NCBI GenBank assembly: GCA_023897205.1
Contig: JAHWDD010000006.1
Location: 4,216,001 to 4,280,000, forward strand
Direction of reading: 5' to 3'
Length of the DNA stretch: 64,000 nt
From: Exophiala sp. HKRS030
Lineage: Eukaryota > Ascomycota > Eurotiomycetes > Chaetothyriales > Herpotrichiellaceae
The number at the start of each line of letters is the position of its first letter. The first letter of the stretch is position 1. The notes under the pieces were generated by a model. The model ran no database searches. It was given only the letters and a program-made list of their open reading frames with translations, and had not been told where the DNA came from. This document shows, one piece after another, positions 34,141-45,492 of this stretch. The position numbers were made by a program, and so were the translations under genes.

Positions 34141-37100
34141 CTATTCACTGTCTGCACCAGGCCTGTATTCGTCACTGCTATCTCCAGCGTCGTCATCGTT
34201 TGCCTCGTTCAACGTGTAATTCTTGCGTGCCAAGGTGCCGCTGCGCCTGGGTCGGTCGCGTTTGGCGATCTTGTGCGTATCGCGAACAGTAGCAGTAGTG
34301 CTCGTGCTAGACCGAAGGACACCAGCTTTGGCCTCCCTCGGGCGTCGGTGTTTGGCTTTGGATTTGCTGTGCGTCTTCTTGGTCGGTGTGGAGTTGATTT
34401 CAAGTTCAGTGCGTGTGTTGTTTGCGATTGTGCTGGGATTGTCACATGCTGCTGAGGTTGTGGAAGGTGTGAAGGCTGGGATGCGAAGCTTGATGACGGG
34501 CTTTTTTGGTGTTGAGAGTCGAGCAGGATCCTGTGCTGGAGAGGGCTGGAAGAATGGGTGGATTCGGTCCGTTGTGGGAGCGAAAGTCACTTTCTTTTTC
34601 TGTTGGACGGGGTTCTTGTCTGTAGGCACATCAATCGATTGATGGCCGACGGTTTCCTGTCCGTCGATCTCGTTATCGGAAGCGGGATTTTCAGCCGAGT
34701 GGTCACTGGAGATCTGTGATCGGGGATTGAAGAACCAGAGATACTCGTCTACGGGAGGACGGCCATCAACATTGTCCCAGTAGCCGTGGTAGATGATTTT
34801 CTGTCTTGGGTCGTCAGGAAACGACACAGTTTCATAAGTACCATATCTCGCGACTGGGAACTTTTCAGGATACTTGATACGACTTTGGACAAACCCGACG
34901 ATGAGATTGGTCTCCAATGCGGCGATGCGCTCTGCCACAGTGGAAGCTTTGGTGAAACGGTAACGGAATCCATCATGTTCATGGATATGGTACTCCGACA
35001 ACTGCTCTGGATCAAAGGGTGTCGTGACAGACAGGGTGATGGCGCGAGGGTGAGCCGCTAGGTCTTCGTCTCTGAGCTTCTGGGCGACTAGAGCTGGATC
35101 CAACCAGTTGTGGTACAGGCCAGAGTTATAGAGCTGAGATAGACGGTTTCGATCTTCCAATGCTATTCCCGCGTTTCCGAGTGCAATCTTCACGTCGTTC
35201 CATTGCGTGAGGTCATGTAAAATCAGATGGCCGGCTGCAACTAGGAGCTCATTGGCTACCGGTGTCAAGAATTGCTTGACGTACATCTCTTTCTCATTCA
35301 GTGGCTCCTCCATCAATGCCACTGGCGCCGTCGCGGGAGTTGTGAGCTCATCCTGTCGATCGAGACCATTCGCAGACACAACATCGTTCTGTGAGTGATC
35401 TGTTGGCTGTGGAAACTCTTCGCCAGTTGGTTGTGACCTCGGCCCTTCGTCAAGAGCATCTGGTTCTGTTCGAGCTGACGGTTCTGATGTGGCTGTGATC
35501 TGCACTGGCAGTGGTGGTGGTGCTGCTGAAGCCTCTGACATTCTGTCTTCCTCCTCACCCGCCATTCTACCGAGGTCGGCAATCTCGTCATGTTGGCTGA
35601 CGTCTTTAGAAATGGTTTTCTGCTTTTTCCTATGAGATGCCACTTGCAAGTCTTCAACGCCTGTCTCCGTCAGAGGCCGTTTGTTGGAGACCGCGCCAGT
35701 TGCTTGGGCAGTATCTACTAAGCGGAGGTCATCTTTCGACAATTTGTCCAGATTATGAGGAGTAACCTCTGTGTTGCTTGCATCAGGCAATTGGAGACCG
35801 TTAGTGGTCGCATTATCGTGATGAAGTTCTGCAAACAAGAGCGGCACCAAGTTTTGAAGGCTTTCTTTCGAACGGCGAATTTCAGCTTCCACGTCTCGAA
35901 GTTCTGTAGTGAGAGCTACTTGACTGTCGTAATCCTCCAAGGCTTCAATGCATTTCAAAAGCTCAGCTCCTCTTTCTGCTTTTTCCAAAACACTGATCAA
36001 AGTATCTTTGGCAGCATTCCCATGTTTAGAATTCTCGAATCTTGGGGACAACCCGTAGAGATCCGCCTTAGAATAGCCAGACGACTCGAAAATGTGGACT
36101 AGGTCGCTCGGTTCGGTTTCCACTAGAACTGCTTCAATAATTTCGAGCACGCGCTGCATAATAGACGTTCCATCTTTGGTGGATGTTTGAGAAATTGCTT
36201 GTGATTGATCTGGGATAGAAGACTCTTTGTCTTGGTCCATAGAATCCAAAAACGGTTCAAGATCGTTGATCTCCAAAGCAATCGCCAGGAGAAACTGTCG
36301 AGTGGCAATTTCAGTATCCATTCGTTTCGAACCGTTTTTGATTTGTGTAGCCGACTTGAATCTATACTGGAACCGGCGGAGTTGTTCGAGACTGATTGCG
36401 TAAATTTGAGCCGCGTAGAGAGAATAATAAAATAGGTCTGTTCCTGTCGGGTTCATCTTGGAGGCTTGTTTGACATGATCCCAATCTTGCTCCTCAACTT
36501 CGCGACCAATGAACTTATGGACTTGCAGCAGCAACTCATCTCCCTCACTTAGACATGTCTCAGATCTGTTACGCACCTGATCCAAGGAGAGACCTGCTTC
36601 TTCGAGTTGGCCATTCGTGATAGGAGGGAGGTTGAAGTATTTCCCACGTCCATTCTTGAACTTTTCCGGAACAAAGACTGGAACTTTGGATGGAGAAACA
36701 TCCCTCTTGCGGGTTTTGGCAGATCGCCCACGATTTGAGATCTGCTCCTCTGAAATTGGACCTGGATTATAGCCCAATCGCAGAGCTTCAAACCATATTT
36801 GCTGATACTTTTCAAAAGCTCGATCTAAGAACTCTGCTCTCCGCTCGGCATCGTTGATGGAAGTTCCCAATAACGCCAACTGTCTGATATTGCGGAGCAA
36901 GGCCACTCTTGAGTTTATGTCTTTGTTGGGGACCACGGGTATAGGATTGAAGCGAGGATGATGTTTCATGCGCTGGTACGGCGAGAGGTTTGGATGAAGA
37001 TGGAAGAATTCGCAATGATCGTGGCTGGAGAAATCCGTATGGATAGACGCAGATTTTGGGATTTCATATTTGCCGGACTGAAGATCCAGTTGGATTGTCT

Positions 37101-37422
37101 CTTGTACATTCGTCTCTGGAGCGGTTTTCTTGTTATCGTTAACTGTGCTTTTGCTGGCTGCTTGTGCGACTTCTCTTGCACCTGAAATTTCGACGGAGAC
37201 AGGCTGATGTTCTTGTGTATATGGGCTTTGGCTAGTGTGTTCGTCTAGAGCGTCACCAGCGTCCGAGCTCAATGGCATAGGCGGCTGTGACCGAGGTGTG
37301 CAATTGTGACCCCTTGATTCTTGCGTAAGTTCTGCATCCAAAGTTTTCCGAGAAATATTTGGCTCTTGTGTTGTCTCTGTCAATCCAGTTAAGACTTCCA
37401 GATGTTGTGCAGGGTCAGCCAT
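34141..37422 (-). CDS. Large hypothetical protein, 1,093 residues
   Basis: An intron-free frame from the ATG at 37422 (MADPAQHLEVLTGL); a longer start at 37464 adds 14 residues. I do not recognise the family. Visible parts are a Thr/Ser/Gln-rich disordered N terminus (1-150) and a helical block beginning HPRFNPIPVVPNKDINSRVALLRNIRQLALLG with DAERRAEFLDRAFEKYQQIWFEALRLGY. A long mostly helical middle contains a charged segment near EDYDSQVALTTELRDVEAEIRR. A disordered Pro/Glu/Thr linker follows, then a conserved-looking block (FLTPVANELLVAAGHLILHD, HIHEHDGFRYRFTKASTVAERIAALE, KIIYHGYWDNVDGRPPVDEYLWFF). The C terminus is basic with several KR/RR clusters, compatible with a nuclear protein. Codon use and its length argue for a real gene. 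Confidence 0.78.
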   Translation of the reverse strand: MADPAQHLEVLTGLTETTQEPNISRKTLDAELTQESRGHNCTPRSQPPMPLSSDAGDALDEHTSQSPYTQEHQPVSVEISGAREVAQAASKSTVNDNKKTAPETNVQETIQLDLQSGKYEIPKSASIHTDFSSHDHCEFFHLHPNLSPYQRMKHHPRFNPIPVVPNKDINSRVALLRNIRQLALLGTSINDAERRAEFLDRAFEKYQQIWFEALRLGYNPGPISEEQISNRGRSAKTRKRDVSPSKVPVFVPEKFKNGRGKYFNLPPITNGQLEEAGLSLDQVRNRSETCLSEGDELLLQVHKFIGREVEEQDWDHVKQASKMNPTGTDLFYYSLYAAQIYAISLEQLRRFQYRFKSATQIKNGSKRMDTEIATRQFLLAIALEINDLEPFLDSMDQDKESSIPDQSQAISQTSTKDGTSIMQRVLEIIEAVLVETEPSDLVHIFESSGYSKADLYGLSPRFENSKHGNAAKDTLISVLEKAERGAELLKCIEALEDYDSQVALTTELRDVEAEIRRSKESLQNLVPLLFAELHHDNATTNGLQLPDASNTEVTPHNLDKLSKDDLRLVDTAQATGAVSNKRPLTETGVEDLQVASHRKKQKTISKDVSQHDEIADLGRMAGEEEDRMSEASAAPPPLPVQITATSEPSARTEPDALDEGPRSQPTGEEFPQPTDHSQNDVVSANGLDRQDELTTPATAPVALMEEPLNEKEMYVKQFLTPVANELLVAAGHLILHDLTQWNDVKIALGNAGIALEDRNRLSQLYNSGLYHNWLDPALVAQKLRDEDLAAHPRAITLSVTTPFDPEQLSEYHIHEHDGFRYRFTKASTVAERIAALETNLIVGFVQSRIKYPEKFPVARYGTYETVSFPDDPRQKIIYHGYWDNVDGRPPVDEYLWFFNPRSQISSDHSAENPASDNEIDGQETVGHQSIDVPTDKNPVQQKKKVTFAPTTDRIHPFFQPSPAQDPARLSTPKKPVIKLRIPAFTPSTTSAACDNPSTIANNTRTELEINSTPTKKTHSKSKAKHRRPREAKAGVLRSSTSTTATVRDTHKIAKRDRPRRSGTLARKNYTLNEANDDDAGDSSDEYRPGADSE

Positions 37423-38126
37423 TTCAGATTTTGCAAGTGGTGTTGACTGTGCCTCTGAAATCAAACGGCAGCTATTACTCGAGGCTATCAGATCGGTACT
37501 GCAAAGAGTGTCAGATTGATCGGAGTCGTGGAGCTGTGGAAGTTGCAGGGTTCTCGCTAGATCAGGGATGGGAGCTGATTAACCTGATCATCGATGAGAC
37601 ACTGTGAAGAGGGCTCTTCTGCTCAGTTGTGACAAAGGCAGACCATTCGACAAATCAAAATCAGCGGGGCATGAAGAAATAACAGTCGGTTGTTCCGACG
37701 AGTAGGAGAGATTGGGGTCTTGTAGTAGCCACGAAGGAAGCTAAATCGGTCGAATACAGATACAAAAAGAAAATAAGAAAGGGAATCATGCGATCCTCGA
37801 CTTCAAATCAATGCTTGAGCGAGGGAAAGGAGTACTTGGGAATGAGATAAAACTCGAGGAGCAGGGACACAGATGAAGAATGAAATTGTAAAAAAGGTCA
37901 TGTGCTTGGTGAAGATCGAGTATGCAAGAGATCGGGAAGGATGAAGGAGCAAGTGATGTACAGAAGTTTTAGATTGAGAACATGCTCCGTTCGGAGTCCA
38001 ATCCATGAATCTAGCCCTATGACTCCTATGCAGGACGTGGTGGCATCAAGACAGTAGTTTGATCACAATGACTGAAAGTGAATGTGGGCTTTCCCCTAAG
38101 ATATTCAGAACATGTTGTGCAATCAT
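37423..38126. other. Intergenic between two minus-strand genes
   Basis: Promoter region of the large unknown gene and 3' region of the disulfide isomerase gene. No extra gene is supported. Confidence 0.4.
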
Positions 38127-39643
38127 TTAGAGTTCGTCGTGACCTGAACGTTGAGTATCTTCGACATCAAAGTCCAGTTCTGGCTCTGATGGTTCAGATT
38201 CCACCGTTTCGAAGAGCGGTGGAAGCTTGCTCTTTGAACCTTCCCCAAGCTTGATAGCGTCGATAAAGTTTTCGAGGTCCTGAACATCGTGGCTTTGAGC
38301 AGAGTAATGGCGCCACCATCCACGCTTCACATTCAATGCAATAATCTCCAGATCTGAGCTTGATCGGAGATCTAAAGTCTTCCTCAGCTTGAGAGCATCT
38401 TCGTTGTCACTAGGCACGGCATAAATTGGGATAATGTTGGCTTTTCGCTTGTTGGCTTTGTCCACAATCTCAGCCAAGCCATTCAAAGCTGATGTGGCTG
38501 ATTCCGGAAATACTTCAGAGTCTTGCTTTGAAGGTAGCAAAACTAAGATACAGTTTCCAGTCTTCTGGCCCAAGCACTTGTTTTCCAAATCAACCGTGCT
38601 TGCCAAGGTCGGAAGCGGCGGCGGTGGTTCCGCAACGACAACAGGCTTTTGTTGATCTTCAACAATCGGAATGGGGGAGTCTGTAGGGAAATTATCGTCA
38701 AGAACGATTGTACCCGAACTGCCGACAAAATCCTCGAAGTCGGATGATTTGTGAGCTTCCGAGGCGCGAGAAAATTCGGCGGACGCAGAAGAGCTTGCCT
38801 TTGCCTTCTTGGCAGGCTTCGCAGATTTAGGAGGCTTGGATGTCTTGGGAGCCGGGTCGGGATTTGGCGAAGCCACTTGGCTGAAGAAGACCACTAAGGC
38901 GGACCTACTGATGTCACCATCATAAGGGATGGAGTCTCCATTACTGGGGATTAATATGACACTGGGAAACTCGGTAACACCTTGCTTTTCTGCCGTGGCC
39001 TTGTCCTTGACTTGGGCGAATGCGATGCTTCCGAGGAAGTCAACGGCTAGACTTTTGATCAGCGGACTGACCGGTTTGTCTGAAAAGACGACGGCTTTGG
39101 CAGGTGTGGATTGATCCTTAATCCAGGTATCGAACGCTGCGCCTTGCAATTTCTTGACATGGTTGGGAATTTTGTCCTTGACGGCTTCAACTATAGCTTT
39201 GGCTGTACGAGGGCCAGTGTAATCCTCAACGACGGGGCGACCGGGTTTGGAGCCAGGTTTGACAATCTTCAAGGTTGGGAAGCCTTGAACCCCCATCTGA
39301 CCACAAAAGGGTTTGTTTGCTTCTTCATCACAATCGATAGCAGCGACCTTGGCAAAGCCAGCTAGATTCTTTGCGGCCTTCTCGTAGGCAGGTTTGAGAT
39401 TTTGACAGTGTCCACACCATGGTGCGTAGAATTCGACAATCTTGATCCTGAGAGTCAGCAGGTGTGGGAAGAATGACGAAAGTGATCAAGACAGACCGAG
39501 GTATGGTTTGATTGTGCAATCAGAGAATCATATGTTTTTGCGTTTATCTGAAGTACTGGAGAGTCTTTTGTGTATATGGCGGCGGCGCCGAAAATGGGGT
39601 TGAAGGCACAAGCGAGCAGGATAAGAGGTATAGAGCGAGGCAT
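38127..39643 (-). CDS. ER protein disulfide isomerase, Mpd1-like
   Basis: Exons 39643-39497 and 39440-38127 give 486 residues. The 56-nt intron (GTCTGT donor, GCTGAC branch, ATCAAG acceptor) joins NHTS to IVEFYAPWCGHCQNLKPAY. An earlier CTCTCAG acceptor is rejected because it breaks the frame. The signal peptide MPRSIPLILLACAFNPIFGAAA is clear. The thioredoxin active site CGHC falls at residues 58-61, followed by the cis-proline strand MGVQGFPTLKIV. A second, redox-inactive thioredoxin-like region (residues about 130-240) is followed by an Ala/Lys/Ser/Pro-rich linker and a third region (TVDLENKCLGQKTGNCILVLLPS). The protein ends in the ER-retrieval signal HDEL. It should catalyse disulfide formation and isomerisation in secretory proteins. 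It has one CxxC site, unlike two-site PDI. Confidence 0.93.
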
Positions 39644-41184
39644 TTGGAAGGATGTTTGAAGCTTTAGAGTTGTCAGGTATGAGGTGTGTCAGGGTACAAG
39701 GTGGTGGTGCAGGAATATGAGCTCCATGTACAGGTGATTTGACCACGGTTGCATTGGAGGAAGGGTGAATATTGGTGACACTGGATGGACACGGTTGGAA
39801 CACTGTGGCATAATGCAGATGCGCAAGGCTGTGGTGCAAGGCTGTGCATTTCCTAATGGCGCCTAGTGTAGGTTGGTTAGTAGGTTAAATGCGGGGAAGA
39901 GTAGGCGCTACGTTCTCCGTACAAGAACGCAGGCGTGGCAGGCCACATTTTAGAGGGTGTGGTGGGTGTGCAATCCGGGCCCAGGCCTAAGGGTATGACG
40001 GTATGACGGTATGACGGTATTACGATATTATCATGACCCCAGTTATACACATCCTCCCAGTGCCTAAACCCTCAGGCGGCAGAAGTGCCTCAACTGGTGG
40101 CGTTGGTACCGTTCTCAACATCAGCATATCTTTAATTGGGGCCCCGTAAACCTTCCACTGTTAAAACAACGGATGCTCTCTACTCCTAACTCCTGGATAT
40201 CAGTGCCTGGCACTGGAGGTTCCCCTTCAAGCTAAAATAGTAACAGTTGATTTCATGTCACAGCCATAGCTACAAGTCCATGTTGGAGGCCTCACATAAC
40301 GCCGCTAAGCACGTAGTAGTTGAGACTGCCTATAACCAACCCACCGGTAACTATGACTAGTAAGAGGTTAATCCAGGTGCTTAATTAGGCAGTCGCAGGC
40401 CCTATCTGGTGGGCAATCTCACCACTTTGGTACCTAAATACAATACTAGCTAAACGAGTCAATTACCTCTAATTTCTAAAAAATGATAATTGCTTCATCT
40501 TCTAATGACAAAAGTGAAGTATGCTCATGCCTATCATTGACATGATCCAGATTCACATCGATATTCTATACCAAACATAATCACGGCGACAATTCATCTT
40601 GGATATCACTCAACATCGCCATCAGCCAATACTCTGGTGTGGTGATAATTTGGCCATTCCTGCACAAAGTCGGCTGTCAGCTAAATCTAAGTGGGCCATC
40701 CAGCAGCCTTGAGATTCCACCCGCTCTTAGGAGTGTCTTGACCCTGGAGCCTGGTATTCATCGCTCAATTGTCACTCACCAGTGGCCCCCAGGCAGATAT
40801 GTCAGCATTGCCAGCATCCTTCGTATCGCCTTCCGACGCGGTAGGGTTGTGCCCTAGTTAAGCCAGCAGTTCGAGCGGACCATGGAACCAACTGGCCAAG
40901 CCTTCTCGGCCGTTCACCCACGCTATGCCCTATGCCCGAGAGGCGGAGAGGGGCGATTTGAAGCATCTGGTCATTTGGTCCCTTGAAGTTGCAGGCGAGC
41001 GTAAGCGCTATAATCAACTCGATTTGGAACGCGCCCCATGACGGCAACATCACGAAGTCGTTGACCTCTGTTCATTTATCTTGAACGCTTCCCTCGTCCC
41101 GTTCTTCTAACAAACAGTGGCCGCTTTGGCTTTGTTCAATTGCTGTTTTAGAATTCTTGGCCATACACTGGATGTCAGGTGAGG
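39644..41184. other. Divergent intergenic region, 1.5 kb
   Basis: Between the disulfide isomerase (-) and Zn2Cys6 gene (+). The middle (about 40050-40620) is AT-richer with many TTA/TAA stops in all frames. A short octamer repeat is listed separately. No gene is seen. Confidence 0.4.
39992..40023. repeat. Tandem octamer repeat, unit GGTATGAC
   Basis: Three exact copies and one degenerate copy (GGTATTAC) in intergenic DNA. Confidence 0.85.
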
Positions 41185-43093
41185 ATGAATCGTGGTCGGT
41201 TTAAAAAGCCACATCGGAAAGTCAAGACTGGATGCATCACATGCCGGTATGTCGTTCGAGATATTCTGTCCTCAACATCATCATCATCATCTGTGTTTTT
41301 AGGATTGACATTGTCTCCTAGAAAACGTCGCATCAAATGCGATGAGGCGAAACCATCATGTCGACAATGCAGTGCTTCACTCCGAAAATGTGAGGGATAT
41401 AATTCTCCTCAAGCATGGATATTCACTCCCCGACAGGCCGGGAGAAAAATCCCCACCGACGAGAGTCGTAATGATAGTTCAGTTGGCCTCAACATTGTCA
41501 CTCACGTCATTTCACCTTTGCGTGTCCTAGGGGACGATGCAGATAAGCGCTCGTTTCAACACTGGGTAGAGCAGGGAGCACCTCTGTACTCTTGTTATTT
41601 CGGTATGTCTCACCGCCTCATGATTCCAAGTGTTCTGTCTCAACATCATTCAAGGCCACTCCTTCTGGACAGAAATCTTGCCCAAGCTTAGTATGGACCA
41701 ACCTGCGATCAAACACCTACTCCTTGCCACGGCTGCCTTGAACGAGACGGCGCTCTCCGGGCGTGTTCTCCTCCACGAAAATCTGGTCTTTCGAAAACAC
41801 TATACGAAAGCCCTGGAGACCACTCGATCGAATCCGCGGTACGAGGACGTGATACTTGCATGTCTCATGTTTGCGTGTTGTGAAATCATACAAGGCAACG
41901 TGAGGAATGCTTTGGATCATGTCTTCAGTGGCGTCGGCATCATCAATGAATGGTCCAAGTCAGTCACGAATACATCTAGAACATCGAACAAGGAGTCAGA
42001 TCTCATCATGCGCACTATTGCCCCAATGTTTATCAGTTACGCACTCAAAGCACCCACTTACGGCATCAACAGTGGTTGCCTATACCCGACCGATGCCGCC
42101 TGTCGTCTGATATTAGACAACGAACTTCCAAGCTTCGGAAATATTGACTCTCTGATCTTGGCCCATCATTCACTCAGCGGGGTTGCGCATCAGGTTGCGC
42201 GTTTGCTGGACTGGAAAGAGATTTCATATTGGCGGGAATCGCCTGATAAAGCTCAGGCCCTTCTTGCACATTGGCTCACAATGTTCGATGCATTTGAGGT
42301 CAAGCTTTTGGCCGATGGCGGCCATCCTGATACAGAGGCTCATCAGCTGCTGAGAGTCATGCATACCATGCTGACAATCATGGTTAGAGCCTCAAAATCT
42401 TCTGGCGAATCAATATACAGCCAATTTGACTCGGAATTCCTATTTATAGTTCAGACATACGATGAGATCTTTCAAACGTGGTCTTCCGAAGGCATTCGGA
42501 AGGACTTTCTGGACTGTGGCAGCATAGACCTTCACTCCGGGTACATTGCGCCATTATTTTTTACCGCAACCAAATGCAGGATACCAGACGTACGTCTCGC
42601 GGCATTGCGACAACTCGGAAAGCTCAAGGTCGCTGAGAGAAACTGGACCAGTTGCACGGCGTACCGGATTGCTCATAGAATCATCAGCGTCGAAACGCAG
42701 CTTCTTCGTGGCTTCCAACAAAAATCGAGCACTCCTAAGGAGCAGGCTGGATTTTACATCGAACAATGCCTCATCCGTCCCATCGAAGCTCAAGCCATGG
42801 ACGTCGGCGGGTCACACGCAGTCCTGAGCTTCACATCGTACCCTTATATGAGCTCGGTCTTAAATGGGGCAGATGCACCGCCATTAGTGACGTCAATCGT
42901 ATCTCAAGAGATCATCGACCTAGGCGGTTGCGCATACAATTCACACAATCAATGGCCGCTGTGTCGAATACTTCGGATTGGCGCGTACCAAGGTGGCGCG
43001 GTACGTCCGATATCCACTCGATGCAATTGCAAGCTTGAGATGCATTCACAGGTACTTGACGAAGCGTCGTTGCCAGTGAGAAGCAAGATTTGA
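41185..43093 (+). CDS. Zn2Cys6 transcription factor
   Basis: Three exons, 41185-41246, 41322-41602 and 41655-43093, give 593 residues. Intron 1 (75 nt, GTATGT...CTCCTAG) splits the zinc cluster exactly between TCR and KRR, a common position in fungal activators. It has no in-frame stop, so an unspliced reading is possible but would destroy the cluster. Intron 2 is 52 nt (GTATGT...TTCAAG). The cluster has Cys at 17, 20, 27, 34, 37 and 44 (CITCRKRRIKCDEAKPSCRQC). A linker and a fungal-specific transcription factor domain follow, from WVEQGAPLYSCYFGHSFWTE through IKHLLLATAALNETALSGR and the long helical region to the C terminus. It is predicted to be a nuclear DNA-binding regulator. Target genes cannot be inferred from the neighbours. 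Confidence 0.9.
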
Positions 43094-43739
43094 GACGCCA
43101 CCATAGATACCCAAATTCATGATTCGGAATTGAAAATGAAATTGATTCATGGAGATGAGATGCATAGGTCGCCGTTTATACACTCCCCGAGGAAGGATAA
43201 TACACTCCGAATCGTCACAGACTGACAGGATATTCCAACCTCATTAGGAAATATTACACTCAAGGGCCGTTCACCCAAGACTTGACAAAGAGACTTCAAT
43301 TTGGAAAGGAGTTCAAAGACAGAGTCCTTTGACGGAAAGATGACATCCTTGACAAGAACCTCTCTACGGATTCTGGGAAAAGCCACTCCAGTCTCTATTT
43401 GGATCGGTAATAATCGTCAAAGGAACTGAGGAGTAGCCCGCAGAGGTCTTATTGACTTTCCGAAAAACAATATCACCATTATCAACTGTGACGAGATAAA
43501 GAAGACTATCTAGGTTATGCGACAACAGCCCACAATACTAATTCTTGGTCCAGATTTCTTTTAATGAGAAAAGTCAGGATATCAAAAGGAAAATTCTGGA
43601 TTATACTACGGCCAAAGAGGCAGTGAAACCTGGCATATGCGAATACGAAAATAGGAAGGGCTATTCCCACCTCAATGGGTCCTCCCTTCGTAGTCTATGT
43701 CGAGAATGCCTCCGGAGTGCCCCGGCGACTCGAAAGACT
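43094..43739. other. Intergenic
   Basis: A 79-codon minus-strand frame (43147-43386) and a 69-codon plus-strand frame (43545-43754) are open but motif-free. The stretch leads into the copia relic and may contain its unrecognisable upstream part. Confidence 0.3.
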
Positions 43740-44440
43740 CAAGCGGAGTCGTGACTCTTCTCAACAGGTGGCACTCAACTCAAGGATCGGGGGTGTTGAG
43801 AACTGCGGTGCAAGTTGTATGACCTGGAACGACTATACCTGGTGAATCATATGGAATCGTCACTTTGTCGGTCAAGATAGGTTTACAAGGGATGATCATC
43901 GAACTCCTCCACGTCGCCCACATCCCAGGCTTCCTATCCCACCTCGTTAGTGTCGCGAACGAGGATCCGGAAGAGGACGTCTACTGCAACAATCGAACAA
44001 TCGACTTAACAAGCTATTCTACTTCCGTATACCCAGGGAGCGCTGCACGACCTTACTCCCAGTGATGGACATTAGCTGCTATCAACGGCGTAACCACACC
44101 AAAGTTTTGCGGTAAACCAACTACAGAAAGTGGTAACCAAATCGATGAACCAATGGCATCGCATGTTTGGCCAGCCAAGTGAGGAATCACTCACACATCT
44201 ACAGAAACCTTTCGTGAGGCGGGGGTTGACAACAAGGTCTCGTCGCTGATACCATGTGAACCATGCGACTATAGTCTCTGAACTCACCGAACAGATCTCA
44301 AGACTCTTGCTGCAGGAAGAGCCCGCATAAAAGCCATTCGAGAGAGGCTCATTCAACTTGACGAACTTGAGCGAATACGGGAGGACCATTGTCAATATGC
44401 ATCTCTGCGAAAGCACAATGAGCACTGAAATGGACTCAAG
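43740..44440 (+). mobile_element. Decayed Ty1/copia retrotransposon fragment (protease/pre-integrase region)
   Basis: Reading across several frames, the stretch matches copia Pol in order. A protease-end/pre-integrase segment GIVTLSVKIGLQGMIIELL then HVAHIPGFLSHLVSVAN lies about 43855-43955. A QWHRMFGQPSEESLTHLQK block lies about 44140-44210, recalling the His-His part of the GAG pre-integrase zinc finger (usual form WHRRFGHPS). A CEPCDYS segment near 44250 fits the Cys-x2-Cys part. KPFERGSFNLTNL near 44330 then recalls the start of the integrase core. Frames shift and stops intervene, so the element is non-functional. No LTRs, reverse transcriptase or RNase H were recognised next to it. Confidence 0.65.
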
Positions 44441-44461
44441 ATAGTTCTCCCATTGATCTGA

Positions 44462-45492
44462 TCACAGATATCTAGCACTGCTAAACCGCGACGAGAAATC
44501 CGTTGCTTTCTTGACCATATCACGTCTCTGCGTGGAATTGAGTTGCAGTCCGCCGCCGATGTCCTTTTCTCGATCAAATGCGCGTGCGCTGGGATCGTCG
44601 TCTTCTAGGGTCTTGGTCTTTTGGTGCGAGTCGTAGAGCGCAGGTCCTCGTGCCTTTTCCTGTACATCAGAGGTTGTCTTGTCAGTTATCCATACCCGAA
44701 TAATACAGATGGTATCCATGTATCATCAAAAATGAAATCTCGCAACACCTGGAGTGGGGCGAGGGGGGAAGTGATAGAGAGTGAACATACATTATACTCC
44801 CTCAGCCGCCGCGCCGTGTCTTCATCATCCTTGCTCCTGCCACCTGACGCACGCTTCCCCGTGTGTTTCCCAGGCGCATCAACGATGCCCATGGCTTCTC
44901 TGCGCAGACGTTCTAATTTTTCTTCTGGCGTTTCGTGCCACGAGTCCCCTCCTCCGGCTGCTGCTGGTTGCGATGGGCCCTTGGCACCGCGCCCGGTCTG
45001 GAATTTGCGGCTCTTTAGTTTCGTCGGGTCGACTCGTTGCGACCAGTCGCCGCCTTGCGGCGCGAGGGTCATCCATTCGTCGCGTTTCGCGGGGGCAGCG
45101 GTTACGGTTGCCGTTGAGGAGGAGGACGTTGGGAGATGAGGGCCTGTTGTGGTCGAGGGGTTGTGAGAGGGTTGGGTGGATTTGGTGGAGGGGAGGCTTG
45201 GGCCGAAATCATCATCATCGTCGGAAGAGTCGCTGTTGCTGTCGCTTTCTGGGCGTGCAGATGGGGGTGATGTCGGCCGTTCGTCGAGCGGAGCAGGTGG
45301 GAGACTGGGTCCTATGACTCGCGAGCGTTTAGGCGGTGGTGGACTGGCAGCAGCGGGCTGGGGACCAGTGAAGGACGATGGCGATGAGGATGAGGACGAG
45401 GATGAGACGCTGCCATTGTTGCTGTCGTTGTCGTCATCCTCTCGTTTCCGTTTCTGCAGTTCTGGCGGCAGTTGAGGGCCGACGGGTGACAT
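44462..45492 (-). CDS. GPALPP-motif / DUF3752 protein
   Basis: Exons 45492-44791 and 44659-44462 give 299 residues. The 131-nt intron (GTATGT donor, TGTACAG acceptor) is phase 0 and joins RRLREYN to EKARGPALYD. The N terminus MSPVGPQLPPELQKRKRED carries the first of several GPxLP motifs (GPQLPP, GPSLPP, GPSLP, GPHLP), separated by Ser/Asp-rich disordered stretches. The C-terminal half holds the DUF3752 features: WMTLAPQGGDWSQRVDPTKLKSRKF, then a charged helix, the ARGPALYDSHQ motif and a closing REKDIGGGLQLN segment. Human GPALPP1 is the named relative; its function is poorly known and nuclear. The family assignment is strong. Confidence 0.88.

Noticed and set aside
39420..39460. CTCTCAG acceptor for the disulfide isomerase intron
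   Set aside because: It puts the CGHC segment out of frame. The ATCAAG acceptor nine bases downstream gives the family sequence NHTSIVEFYAPWCGHC.
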